A stretch of 64,000 nt of DNA from Oceanitalea sp047302425. GTDB taxonomy: Bacteria; Actinomycetota; Actinomycetes; Actinomycetales; Actinomycetaceae. The notes beneath the pieces were generated by a model. The model ran no database searches. It saw nothing but the letters and a program-made list of their open reading frames with translations, and had not been told where the DNA came from. Below, piece by piece: positions 41,871-49,811 of this stretch; position 1 is the first letter of the stretch, and each line of letters starts with the position of its first letter. The DNA is taken from assembly GCF_047302425.1 (NCBI RefSeq), contig NZ_CP154855.1, forward strand, positions 1,860,001 to 1,924,000. Reading direction: 5' to 3'. The translations under genes and the position numbers were made by a program.

Positions 41871-42623
41871 TCAGGCGTCCCGCAGCTCGTACCGCGGCAG
41901 GCCCAGCGCCCTGATCCGCGCGTCGAGCCGCGCGACCTCCTCCTGCCAGGCGCGCAGGTCCGCGGCGGCGTGCGCGGCCGCGAACTCCTCGCGGGTCCCC
42001 TCGGTGCGTACGACCTGCAGGGCGAAGGACCGCGCACCCGCGTCACGCACCCGCCGCGCGATCTCGACGGCGTCCCGCGCGGCCGGCGAGCCGGGCGCCA
42101 CCGTCGTCCGCACCTCGTGGTCGACGCCGGAGGCGACGAGCAGCTCGAGGCACTCCCACGCGAGGTGGCCCGCCCGCGGGCGCCGCACGACGTCGTCGTA
42201 GTCCTCGGGGAGCGCTTTGACGTCCAGGCCGACCCAGTCGACGTCGTCGAGCACCGCCGCGAGACGGCGGGGGTAGGGCCCGGCGGTGTGCAGCCCCACG
42301 GCCAGGCCCAGCGCCCGCACCTCCCGCACGGCGGGCAGGAGGGCCGCCTGCCGGGTGGCCTCCCCACCGGAGAGGACGACGGCGTCGAGGAGGCGCCGTC
42401 GTCGGCGGAGGAAGGCGAGCACGTCCCGCCAGGGCAGCGCCCCGGGGGTGCGCGGGGGAATGAGCGCGGGGTTGTGGCAGTAGGAGCAGTCCCAGGGGCA
42501 GCCCTGGCAGAACACGGTCGCGGCGAGCCGCCCGGGCCAGTCGACGGTCGACAGCGGCGTCATCCCGGCGACCTGGAGGTCGTCGGCCCGCACGGCCGGC
42601 CGGCTCGCCGCGACGGTGCTCAC
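41871..42623 (-). CDS. nrdG: Anaerobic ribonucleoside-triphosphate reductase activating protein (radical SAM)
   Basis: A 250-residue radical SAM enzyme that installs the glycyl radical on NrdD. The 4Fe-4S site is CPWDCSYC within an FCQGCPWDCSYCHNP segment, and the SAM-binding region includes LSGGEATRQ. N-terminal VAGMTPLSTVDWPG is typical of this subgroup. The GTG start overlaps the nrdD stop as GTGA, so the pair is co-translated. The enzyme works only without oxygen. Confidence 0.93.
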   Translation of the reverse strand: MSTVAASRPAVRADDLQVAGMTPLSTVDWPGRLAATVFCQGCPWDCSYCHNPALIPPRTPGALPWRDVLAFLRRRRRLLDAVVLSGGEATRQAALLPAVREVRALGLAVGLHTAGPYPRRLAAVLDDVDWVGLDVKALPEDYDDVVRRPRAGHLAWECLELLVASGVDHEVRTTVAPGSPAARDAVEIARRVRDAGARSFALQVVRTEGTREEFAAAHAAADLRAWQEEVARLDARIRALGLPRYELRDA

Positions 42624-44455
42624 GGCGCGGCGACGGGGGAGGAGACCGCGACCTGCTCGGTGAACATCTCCCGCTCGGCGTACTCGCCCTTCTTGCCGAT
42701 GTTGAAGGAGCTCACCGGGCGGAAGTAGCCCATGACCCGCGTCCACACCTCGCAGGCGACCGGCTCCTCGCGCTCGACGGCGCAGCGCGGGCAGGTGTGG
42801 TGCTCACCGGAGAGGTAGCCGTGGTTCGGGCACACCGAGAAGGTGGGGGTGATGGTGATGTAGGGCAGGCGGAAGTTCTCCAGCGCCCGCCGCACGAGCT
42901 GCTTGCAGACCTGCGCGGAGGAGATCCGCTCGCTCATGTACAGGTGGAGCACGGTGCCGCCGGTGTACTTGGACTGGAGCTCCTCCTGCCGCTCGAGGGC
43001 CTCGAAGGGGTCGTCGGTGAAGCCGACCGGCAGCTGGGAGGAGTTCGTGTAGTACGGGTTGGTGTCGGTGCCGGCCTGGAGGATGCCGGGGAAGCGCCGG
43101 CGGTCCTCCTTGGCGAAGCGGTAGGTCGTGCCCTCCGCCGGGGTGGCCTCGAGGTTGTACAGGTGCCCGGTGGCCTCCTGGTACTCGACCATCCGGTCGC
43201 GGACGTGGTCGAGGACCCGGGCGCACATCGCGTGGCCGCGCGGGTCGGTGAGGTCGTACTCGCCGAGGGTGAAGTTGCGGACCATCTCGTTCATGCCGTT
43301 GACACCGATGGTGGAGAAGTGGTTGTCCAGGGTCCCGAGGTAGCGCCGGGTCCAGGGGAACAGGCCGCCGTCGATGTGCTCCTGGATGACGACGCGCTTG
43401 AGCTCGAGGGTGTCGCGGGCGATGTCCATGAGCTCGTCGAGCCGGGCCACCAGGCCCTCCTCGTCGTGGGCGTACAGGTAGCCGAGGCGGGCCATGTTGA
43501 CGGTGACGACGCCGAGCGAGCCGGTCTGCTCCGCGGAGCCGAACAGGCCGTTGCCGCGCTTGAGGAGCTCACGCAGGTCGAGCTGCAGGCGGCAGCACAT
43601 CGAGCGGATCATGCCCGGGTCGAGGTCGGAGCTGATGAAGTTCTGGAAGTAGGGCAGGCCGTACTTCGCGGTCATCGCGAAGAGCCGCTCGGTGTTCTCC
43701 GCGTCCCAGTCGAAGTCCTTGGTGATGTTGTAGGTGGGGATCGGGAAGGTGAAGACCTGCCCGTTCGCGTCGCCCTCGGTCATCACCTCCATGTACGCGC
43801 GGTTGACGAGGTCCATCTCGTGCTGGAGGTCGCCGTAGGTGAAGTCGCAGGGCTCCCCGCCGATGAGCGGCACCTGCTCGCGCAGGTCCGCCGGGCAGGT
43901 CCAGTCGAAGGTGAGGTTGGTGAACGGGGTCTGGGTGCCCCAGCGGGAGGGGACGTTGAGGTTGTAGACGAGCTCCTGCATGCACTGCTTGACCTGGTCG
44001 TAGGTCATCGCGTCGAGGCGCACGAAGGGGGCCATGTAGGTGTCGAAGGAGCTGAAGGCCTGGGCGCCGGCCCACTCGTTCTGCAGGGTGCCGAGGAAGT
44101 TGACGATCTGCCCGACGGCGGAGGAGAAGTGGCGGGCCGGCGCGGCGGAGATCGCGCCCGGGACGCCGTTGAAGCCCTCCTCGAGCAGCCGCCGCAGGGA
44201 CCAGCCGGCGCAGTAGCCGGCGAGCATGTCGAGGTCGTGGATGTGGAGGTCGCCCTCGCGGTGGGCGCGGCCCGCCTCGGGGGCGTAGACGCGGTCGAGC
44301 CAGTAGTTGGCCACGACCTTCCCCGAGGTGTTGAGCATGAGCCCGCCGAGCGAGTAGCCCTGGTTGGCGTTGGCGTTGACCCGCCAGTCGCTGCGGTCGA
44401 GGTACTCCTCGACGGTGGTGACGGGGTCGACGTGGGTCGGACGGTCCTGTGACAC
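42620..44455 (-). CDS. nrdD: Anaerobic ribonucleoside-triphosphate reductase
   Basis: A 611-residue glycyl-radical enzyme that reduces ribonucleoside triphosphates for DNA synthesis under anaerobiosis. Motifs include GDLHIHDLDMLAGYCAGW, the NVPSRWGTQTPFTNLTFDW stretch, a TGSLGVVTVNMARLGYL region, the zinc cysteines in CPNHGYL and CPRC, and the glycyl-radical site RVMGYF. The usual N-terminal ATP-cone is absent: the protein starts straight into the catalytic part. The GTG start has GGGAG about 6 nt upstream. Two NrdR boxes lie upstream. Confidence 0.94.
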   Translation of the reverse strand: MSQDRPTHVDPVTTVEEYLDRSDWRVNANANQGYSLGGLMLNTSGKVVANYWLDRVYAPEAGRAHREGDLHIHDLDMLAGYCAGWSLRRLLEEGFNGVPGAISAAPARHFSSAVGQIVNFLGTLQNEWAGAQAFSSFDTYMAPFVRLDAMTYDQVKQCMQELVYNLNVPSRWGTQTPFTNLTFDWTCPADLREQVPLIGGEPCDFTYGDLQHEMDLVNRAYMEVMTEGDANGQVFTFPIPTYNITKDFDWDAENTERLFAMTAKYGLPYFQNFISSDLDPGMIRSMCCRLQLDLRELLKRGNGLFGSAEQTGSLGVVTVNMARLGYLYAHDEEGLVARLDELMDIARDTLELKRVVIQEHIDGGLFPWTRRYLGTLDNHFSTIGVNGMNEMVRNFTLGEYDLTDPRGHAMCARVLDHVRDRMVEYQEATGHLYNLEATPAEGTTYRFAKEDRRRFPGILQAGTDTNPYYTNSSQLPVGFTDDPFEALERQEELQSKYTGGTVLHLYMSERISSAQVCKQLVRRALENFRLPYITITPTFSVCPNHGYLSGEHHTCPRCAVEREEPVACEVWTRVMGYFRPVSSFNIGKKGEYAEREMFTEQVAVSSPVAAP

Positions 44456-44492
44456 GGGTTGCTCCCTGGTCGTGCGGTCTGCGGCACGCTCG

Positions 44493-44498
44493 ACGCTA
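44493..44498 (-). promoter_or_regulatory. Candidate -10 box of nrdD
   Basis: Minus-strand TAGCGT, about 38 nt before the GTG. A TGTTTC at 17 bp upstream could be the -35, directly abutting NrdR box A. Confidence 0.5.
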
Positions 44499-44519
44499 GG
44501 GGCCCGGCTAAGGGCGGAA

Positions 44520-44567
44520 ACACAAGGTGTGGTGGTGTGTCGCGCCGTCGACCACTACATGTGGTGG
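44520..44567. promoter_or_regulatory. Paired NrdR boxes upstream of nrdDG
   Basis: Box A is ACACAAGGTGTGGTGG (44520-44535) and box B is CCACTACATGTGGTGG (44552-44567). Against the 16-bp NrdR consensus acaCwAtATaTwGtgt they match about 11 and 12 positions. The boxes begin 32 bp apart, three helical turns, the spacing typical of NrdR sites. Box A overlaps the predicted -35, so NrdR-ATP/dATP would repress nrdD. Confidence 0.75.
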
Positions 44568-44609
44568 TCAAAACGGACGAAGGCGGCGGGTGGGGGACCT
44601 TGGTCCCGC

Positions 44610-46526
44610 CTAGACGACGGTGAGGGTGACGGTCGTGCCCGGCACCGCGAGCTCGCCCGCCTCGGGCGACATGCTCCGCACGGTGCCGAAGATGCCGCCG
44701 AGCACGCGCTGGACCTCGACGACGAAGCCGGCGGCCTCGAGCTCCTCGGTGGCGGGGCCGACCTGCCGGCCGATGAGGTCGGGCAGCGCGACGGGCTGCG
44801 GGCCGAGGGACACGGTGACGGTGACCTCGTCACCGCGGTAGAGCTGGACGTCCTCACCGGGTGCCGGACTCTGGCTGACGACCCGCCCGGCTGGCACCTC
44901 GGGGTCGTGGGCCTCCTCGAGGACCGCCACGAGGCCGGCGCGCTCGAGGTCGGACACGGCGGTGTCGGAGTCGGCGCCGACGACGGACACGAGGTCGACC
45001 GGCTCCCGGCCGGCCGAGACGACGAGGTCGACCGGCTGGTCGTAGGGGATGACCTGCCCGGCCTCGACGCCGGCCGAGATGACCTGGCCCGCGGGGACGG
45101 AGTCGTCCCAGGGAGTCTCGACCTGGCCGACGGTCAGCTGGGCGGCCTCGAGCGCCGCGACGGCCTCCTCCTGGGTGAGTCCCGCGAGCGGCGGCACCTC
45201 GACCATGAGGATGCCGAGGGAGACGTTGAGGACCACGGTGCCGTCGGTGCGCACCCGGTCGCCCGGGGCGGGCTCGGCCGAGACGACCTCGTGCTCGGGC
45301 ACGGTGTCGTGGTGCGCGCGTTCGACGGTGAGGTCGATGCCGGCGTCGCTGAGCACGGAGACGGCCTCGTCCTCGGTGAGCCCGACGACCTCGGGCACCG
45401 TGACGTAGGCGCCCGGGCCGTGCGTGAACCACCACCACGAGCCACCGCCGGCGAGGGCGAGCAGGAGGAGCACCATCGTCAGCGCGAAGGTGCGGCGGCG
45501 ACGGCGGCGGCGCGTGGGCGCCTCGGGGTCCGGGTCCACGGCGCCGGCGGGGATCGCGCCGATGGGCAGCGCGACCGTGCCCGCGGGCAGCGGGGTGACG
45601 TCGGTGGCACCGGTGGCCGCCTCCGCGTCCTCCTCCTCGACGGCGGGGGCGACGTCCGCGCGGCGGGCGAGCGTGGCGTCGTCGAGGGTGGCGCGGGTGC
45701 GGCGGAGCAGCGCGAGGGCGGCGTCGGCGTCGCCCGGGCGGTCCTCGGCGTCGCGGGCGGTGAGGGCGGCGACGAGCTCGTCGACCTCGGCGGGCAGCCA
45801 CTCGACACGCGTGGAGGGGAGGGGGACGCCGTCGTTCACGTGTTGGAAGGCCACGCGGATGGGCTGGTCGGCGACGAAGGGCTGGGCGCCCGTGAGCAGC
45901 TCGTAGAGCACGATGCCGGCGGCGTAGACGTCCGCGCGGGCGTCGGCGAAGCCGGAGGTGACGATCTCGGGGGCGAGGTAGGCGACGGTGCCGAGCACCG
46001 TGCCGGTCGACGCGGCGGTCGCCTCGGTGACGGCGCGCGCCAGGCCGAAGTCGGTGACCTTCGGCTGGCCGTCCGGCTCGAGCAGGACGTTCTCCGGCTT
46101 GACGTCCCGGTGCACGACCCCGGCGCGGTGCGCGCAGGCGAGGGCGTCGAGGACGCCGTCGAGGATCTCGAGCGCGCGGCCCAGCGGCAGGGCGCCCTGG
46201 CGGCGCAGCTCGGTACGCAGGTTGTGGCCCTCGACGAGCTCCATCGTGAGGTAGCTCGTGTCGTCGGCGAGGCCCTGGTCGTAGATCGCGACGATGCCCG
46301 GGTGGTTGAGCCGGGCGGCGGAGCGCGCCTCGCGGCGGAAGCGGGCGACGAAGTCCGCGCTTTCCGCCAGGTGCGGGTGCATCGCCTTGAGCGCGACCGT
46401 GCGGTCCAGCCGCCGGTCCAGGGCCCGGTAGACGGTGGCCATGCCGCCGCGGGCGATGCGGGCGCGCACCTCGTAGCGGCCGTCGACGAGACGGCCGAGC
46501 ATGGGGTCGCTCACGGTGCGCTGCAC
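44610..46526 (-). CDS. pknL: PASTA-domain serine/threonine protein kinase (PknL/PknB type)
   Basis: A 638-residue transmembrane kinase. The kinase domain (about 13-270) is complete: RGGMATVYRA, catalytic lysine in TVALKAM, HRDVKPENVLL, VTDFGLA and YLAPE. After an acidic juxtamembrane region and an Arg-rich stop-transfer segment comes one transmembrane helix (MVLLLLALAGGGSWWWF), then four extracellular PASTA repeats of about 65 residues that bind peptidoglycan fragments. The GTG start lies 7 nt after TAGACT (leaderless). Its neighbour, the Rv2175c-like protein, is a known PknL substrate in M. tuberculosis. Confidence 0.92.
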   Translation of the reverse strand: MQRTVSDPMLGRLVDGRYEVRARIARGGMATVYRALDRRLDRTVALKAMHPHLAESADFVARFRREARSAARLNHPGIVAIYDQGLADDTSYLTMELVEGHNLRTELRRQGALPLGRALEILDGVLDALACAHRAGVVHRDVKPENVLLEPDGQPKVTDFGLARAVTEATAASTGTVLGTVAYLAPEIVTSGFADARADVYAAGIVLYELLTGAQPFVADQPIRVAFQHVNDGVPLPSTRVEWLPAEVDELVAALTARDAEDRPGDADAALALLRRTRATLDDATLARRADVAPAVEEEDAEAATGATDVTPLPAGTVALPIGAIPAGAVDPDPEAPTRRRRRRRTFALTMVLLLLALAGGGSWWWFTHGPGAYVTVPEVVGLTEDEAVSVLSDAGIDLTVERAHHDTVPEHEVVSAEPAPGDRVRTDGTVVLNVSLGILMVEVPPLAGLTQEEAVAALEAAQLTVGQVETPWDDSVPAGQVISAGVEAGQVIPYDQPVDLVVSAGREPVDLVSVVGADSDTAVSDLERAGLVAVLEEAHDPEVPAGRVVSQSPAPGEDVQLYRGDEVTVTVSLGPQPVALPDLIGRQVGPATEELEAAGFVVEVQRVLGGIFGTVRSMSPEAGELAVPGTTVTLTVV

Positions 46527-46602
46527 GGGCCCGAGTCTAGAGCCGCGGGCCCGCCCCGACCGGTAAGGGGGCCGGTGAGGCGGGCCGCGGCGTGCCGGTT
46601 CC

Positions 46603-48051
46603 TCAGAACTGGCGCATGAGGTTCTTGATGCCCGCGACGTAGTTGCGGGTATCGGGGTACATGCCGTTGCGCCGGACCCCGGCCAGGCCCTGGTAGTACC
46701 CGGCGACCGCCTGGTCGAAGCTGTCGGCCGTCTGGACGAGCTGGCGCAGGATGGCCACGCCCGCGACGACGTTGTCCTGGGGGTCGAGCAGGTTGAGGTC
46801 GCGGCCCACGAGCTCGGAGGCCCACCGGCCCGAGCTCGGGATGACCTGCATGACGCCGACGGCGTTGGCGGGGGAGACGGCGCGGGCGTCGAAGCCCGAC
46901 TCCTGCTGGGCCACGGCCAGCGCGAGGGCCGGGTCCACGCCCATGCGCACCGCGGTGTCCCGGACGATGCCACGCATCTGGTCACGGGAGGGGACGCTCA
47001 TCGACAGCAGGGTGGCCTTGTTCGTGTTGGCCGCGCCGACGACGTCGCTCGCGTAGGTCCGCCCGAGGAAGGTGTCCCCGACGAGCTGGCCGCCGGTGCT
47101 GGGTGCCGCGCTGGGCGCCGCGCTCGAGCCGCCACCCGGGATCGTCAGCCGCTGGCCCACGTAGATGAGGGCCGAGCGGGAGAGGTTGTTGGCCGAGACG
47201 ATGGCCGAGGTGCTCGTGCCGTAGCGCGAGGCGAGGCCCGAGACGGTCTCCCCGGACGCGACGACGTGGGTGCGCGAGGCGTTGCTCACCGGGACGGTGG
47301 TGGCCGGCGCCGACGTCGGGGCCGCCGCCGCGCGGGCGCCGCCGCCGATGGTGAGGCGCTGGCCGATGCGGATGAGGCCCGGGTCGCTCAGGCCGTTGGC
47401 CGAGGCGATCTGCGCGACCGTGGTGCCGTAGCGGGTGGCGATGCCCGAGACGGTCTCGCCGGCCTGGACGACGTGGGTGCGGGCGCCCGAGGTGGGCGAG
47501 GGCGCGTCCGCGCTCGGCGCCGCTGCGGCGGAGCCGCCCGGGATGGTGAGTCGCTGGCCGATGATGATGAGGGCGCGCGAGTCGAGCCGGTTGGCCGAGA
47601 CGATCTGCTCGACGGTCGTGCCGTAACGCTTGGCCAGCGCCGAGACGGTGTCGCCGGCGGCGACCGTGTGGGTCGCCGCTGCGCGGGCGGCCGGCGCGGC
47701 GGTGGGGGCGCTGCTCGCGGCGGGCACGCTGAGCACCTGGCCCTCCCGGATGAGGGCGCGCGGTCCGAGGTTGTTGGCCGAGACGATCGCGGAGACGGTG
47801 GTCCCTGCCCGGGCGGCGATGGCGCTCACCGTGTCACCGGCCCGGACCTGGTAGCTGCCGGTCGGCAGGGGGCGCTGCGGGAGCGGGGCGGCCAGCGAGA
47901 GCGCGTTGGCGCCCTGCGTCGGGGCCGCGGTGGCCACGGTCGCGGCGCCGGCCGGCACGGTCATCGCCGCGACGGTGGTGGCTGCGAGCACGAGGCCCAC
48001 GCCGGTGCGGCCGGCGGGGCGGGGTGCCCGGGTGCGGGTGCGAGCCTTCAT
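46603..48051 (-). CDS. Secreted LysM-repeat lytic transglycosylase
   Basis: A 482-residue exported cell-wall hydrolase. A signal peptide (basic start, then GLVLAATTVAAMTVPAGAA) precedes four LysM modules of about 44 residues, each with the GDTVS/GETVS and ANxL...IxxGQxLxI pattern and Ala/Ser/Pro-rich linkers. The C-terminal domain (about 345-482) is an SLT-type transglycosylase: AVAQQESGFDARAVSP carries the catalytic Glu, followed by GVMQVIPSSG and AVAGYYQG. It should cleave glycan strands while anchored to peptidoglycan. The ATG has GGAGG 6 nt upstream. Four 9-bp direct repeats lie in its promoter region. Confidence 0.92.
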   Translation of the reverse strand: MKARTRTRAPRPAGRTGVGLVLAATTVAAMTVPAGAATVATAAPTQGANALSLAAPLPQRPLPTGSYQVRAGDTVSAIAARAGTTVSAIVSANNLGPRALIREGQVLSVPAASSAPTAAPAARAAATHTVAAGDTVSALAKRYGTTVEQIVSANRLDSRALIIIGQRLTIPGGSAAAAPSADAPSPTSGARTHVVQAGETVSGIATRYGTTVAQIASANGLSDPGLIRIGQRLTIGGGARAAAAPTSAPATTVPVSNASRTHVVASGETVSGLASRYGTSTSAIVSANNLSRSALIYVGQRLTIPGGGSSAAPSAAPSTGGQLVGDTFLGRTYASDVVGAANTNKATLLSMSVPSRDQMRGIVRDTAVRMGVDPALALAVAQQESGFDARAVSPANAVGVMQVIPSSGRWASELVGRDLNLLDPQDNVVAGVAILRQLVQTADSFDQAVAGYYQGLAGVRRNGMYPDTRNYVAGIKNLMRQF

Positions 48052-48105
48052 CGATGTCCTCCGCGATGGGTCTCGGCGTGTCTCCGCCGGTACCACAGTG
48101 GCTGG

Positions 48106-48141
48106 TGTTATTGGTGTGACGGGTGTGAACGCTGTGACACT
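48106..48141 (-). promoter_or_regulatory. Four 9-bp direct repeats (MtrA-like operator) upstream of the LysM gene
   Basis: On the plus strand the units start at 48106, 48115, 48124 and 48133: TGTTAT, TGTGAC, TGTGAA, TGTGAC, each followed by 3 variable bases. Read toward the LysM gene this gives GTCACA-n3-TTCACA and so on, which resembles the GTCACA-n3-ATTACA direct repeat reported for the response regulator MtrA, a controller of cell-wall hydrolases. It lies 55-90 bp upstream of the LysM start. Confidence 0.55.
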
Positions 48142-48208
48142 AGCGTTATCGAGCCTGCACGTAAAGGCGGGCGACGACGGCGCTCGGAGACGTCAGTACG
48201 CTGCGGGG

Positions 48209-48583
48209 ATGACCGTGAACGACGACTCTGGTCCTCGCTGGTGCTCGCTGCCCGAGGTGGCCGAGCTGCTCGACATCCGCCTCCGCGACGTGCGCGACCT
48301 GCTGCGCGACCAGGCGCTGGCCGGCACGCGCCCGGAGGAGGGCGGCCCCTTCCTCGTCCCGCGCGAGTTCATCCTCACGGCTGACGACGGCGCCGCGCAG
48401 CCCGGTCCGGTGCCCTCGCTGCGGGGCACTCTCGTCCAGCTGACCGACACCGGCTTCTCCACCGACGAGGCCGTCCAGTGGCTGCTCACCGAGCAGGACG
48501 CCCTCGGGACCACCCCCATCGCCGCGCTGCGGGCGCGCCGGATCCACGAGGTGCGGCGGGTCGCGCAGACCTTCGCGGTCTGA
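48209..48583 (+). CDS. Rv2175c-like DNA-binding protein
   Basis: A 124-residue protein with a winged helix-turn-helix N-terminal part (WCSLPEVAELLDIRLRDVRDLLRDQAL) and a C-terminal domain with GTLVQLTDTGFSTDEAVQWLL, the layout of Rv2175c. In M. tuberculosis that protein is phosphorylated by PknL, encoded next door, and phosphorylation alters DNA binding. Here the PASTA kinase gene lies less than 2 kb away. The ATG is 6 nt after TACGCT (leaderless). Its DNA target is unknown. Confidence 0.85.
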   Translation: MTVNDDSGPRWCSLPEVAELLDIRLRDVRDLLRDQALAGTRPEEGGPFLVPREFILTADDGAAQPGPVPSLRGTLVQLTDTGFSTDEAVQWLLTEQDALGTTPIAALRARRIHEVRRVAQTFAV

Positions 48584-48616
48584 GCCGTGGCCGCCCTCGC
48601 CGGAGGGTGGTGAGCC

Positions 48617-49696
48617 TCAGGCGGCGCGGGCGGTGAGCATGCGCGCCAGCTCGCTGAGGAGCCGGTGGCTCTCGGCCGGCAGGCCGAGGGTGTCGAGCGC
48701 CGCCAGCCCCTCGTCGAGGTGGCTGTCGATGAGCCGCTGGTGCTCCTCGACCGCGCCCGTGCTCTCGAGGATCGAGCGCAGCCCGGCGACGTCCGCCTCG
48801 GAGAGGTCGGGGCGGCCGACGTCCCGCTGGAGGGCCTCGCGCTGCGCGGCGTCCGCGGTCCGCAGCGCCAGCGCGAGCAGCACGGTGCGCTTGCCCTCCC
48901 GCAGGTCGTCCCCCGCGGGCTTGCCGGTGACCTCTGGCTCGCCGAAGACGCCGAGGACGTCGTCCCACAGCTGGAAGGCCACCCCGAGCGGGAGCCCGAC
49001 GCGCCGCAGGTCCGCCAGTGCGTCCTCCGGCGCCCCGGCCAGCGCGGCGCCGAGGACGAGCGGGTGCTCGACGCTGTAGCGGGCCGACTTGTGCTTGACG
49101 ACCGTGAGGGCGCGGGCGACGTCGTCCTGCTCGCTCCACGGCAGCACCTGGGAGCGGACGTCGAGGTACTGGCCGACGGCCACCTCCGTCGTCATGAGGT
49201 CCCACGTGGCCCGGGCGTGGGTCGAGGCCGCTTCGTCCACCAGCTGCCGGGCGAGGTCCAGCTCGACGGACGAGACCGACAGGAGGAGGTCGCCGAGGAG
49301 GATCGCGCCGGCCGCCCCGTGACGGTCGGCGTCGCCGAGCCAGCCCCGCTCGGTGTGCTCGGCCGCCATCCGCCGGTGCACGGCGGGCAGCCCCCGGCGG
49401 GTGAGGGAGCCGTCCATGAGGTCGTCGTGCGCGAGCGCCGCCCCCTGGAAGAGCTCGAGGGCACTGCCCGCGAGGACCGGCGCGGAGCCGGCGGCGACCG
49501 GCTCCGCGGAGAAGGCCGTCCACCCCGCGGTGCAGAACGCCGCCCGCAGGCGCTTGCCACCACCCAGCAGCGCGCGGCCGGCGCCCAGCAGCTCGTCCAG
49601 CCCCTCGAGGGAGGCGAAGGGGCGGGTGTGCTCGTCCAGGGCGATGGCCAGGCGGTCGGACACGAGAGTGGCCAGGCCGGCGATAGGTGCTGCCAT
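48617..49696 (-). CDS. idsA: Polyprenyl diphosphate synthase (IdsA family)
   Basis: A 359-residue trans-prenyltransferase that elongates isoprenoid diphosphates. The first aspartate-rich motif is in ALAHDDLMDGS, with GGGKRLRAAF upstream; the second is QLWDDVLGVFG, whose final Asp is replaced by Gly as in several actinobacterial IdsA proteins. VTGKPAGDDLREGKRT follows. Product length (C15, C20 or longer) is not certain. A TAGGCT box lies 7 nt before the ATG (leaderless). In mycobacteria idsA2 is likewise near pknL. Confidence 0.9.
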   Translation of the reverse strand: MAAPIAGLATLVSDRLAIALDEHTRPFASLEGLDELLGAGRALLGGGKRLRAAFCTAGWTAFSAEPVAAGSAPVLAGSALELFQGAALAHDDLMDGSLTRRGLPAVHRRMAAEHTERGWLGDADRHGAAGAILLGDLLLSVSSVELDLARQLVDEAASTHARATWDLMTTEVAVGQYLDVRSQVLPWSEQDDVARALTVVKHKSARYSVEHPLVLGAALAGAPEDALADLRRVGLPLGVAFQLWDDVLGVFGEPEVTGKPAGDDLREGKRTVLLALALRTADAAQREALQRDVGRPDLSEADVAGLRSILESTGAVEEHQRLIDSHLDEGLAALDTLGLPAESHRLLSELARMLTARAA

Positions 49697-49811
49697 GCGG
49701 GCCAGCCTACGGCCGGTCGTGAGTGCTCCCCAGGTCGGGGCGCCGGCGGGGGCTCCACAGCGGCGCCGACCGGCCCGGCGGCACCGTCGCGCCCGGGTGT
49801 GCGATGGGCCC

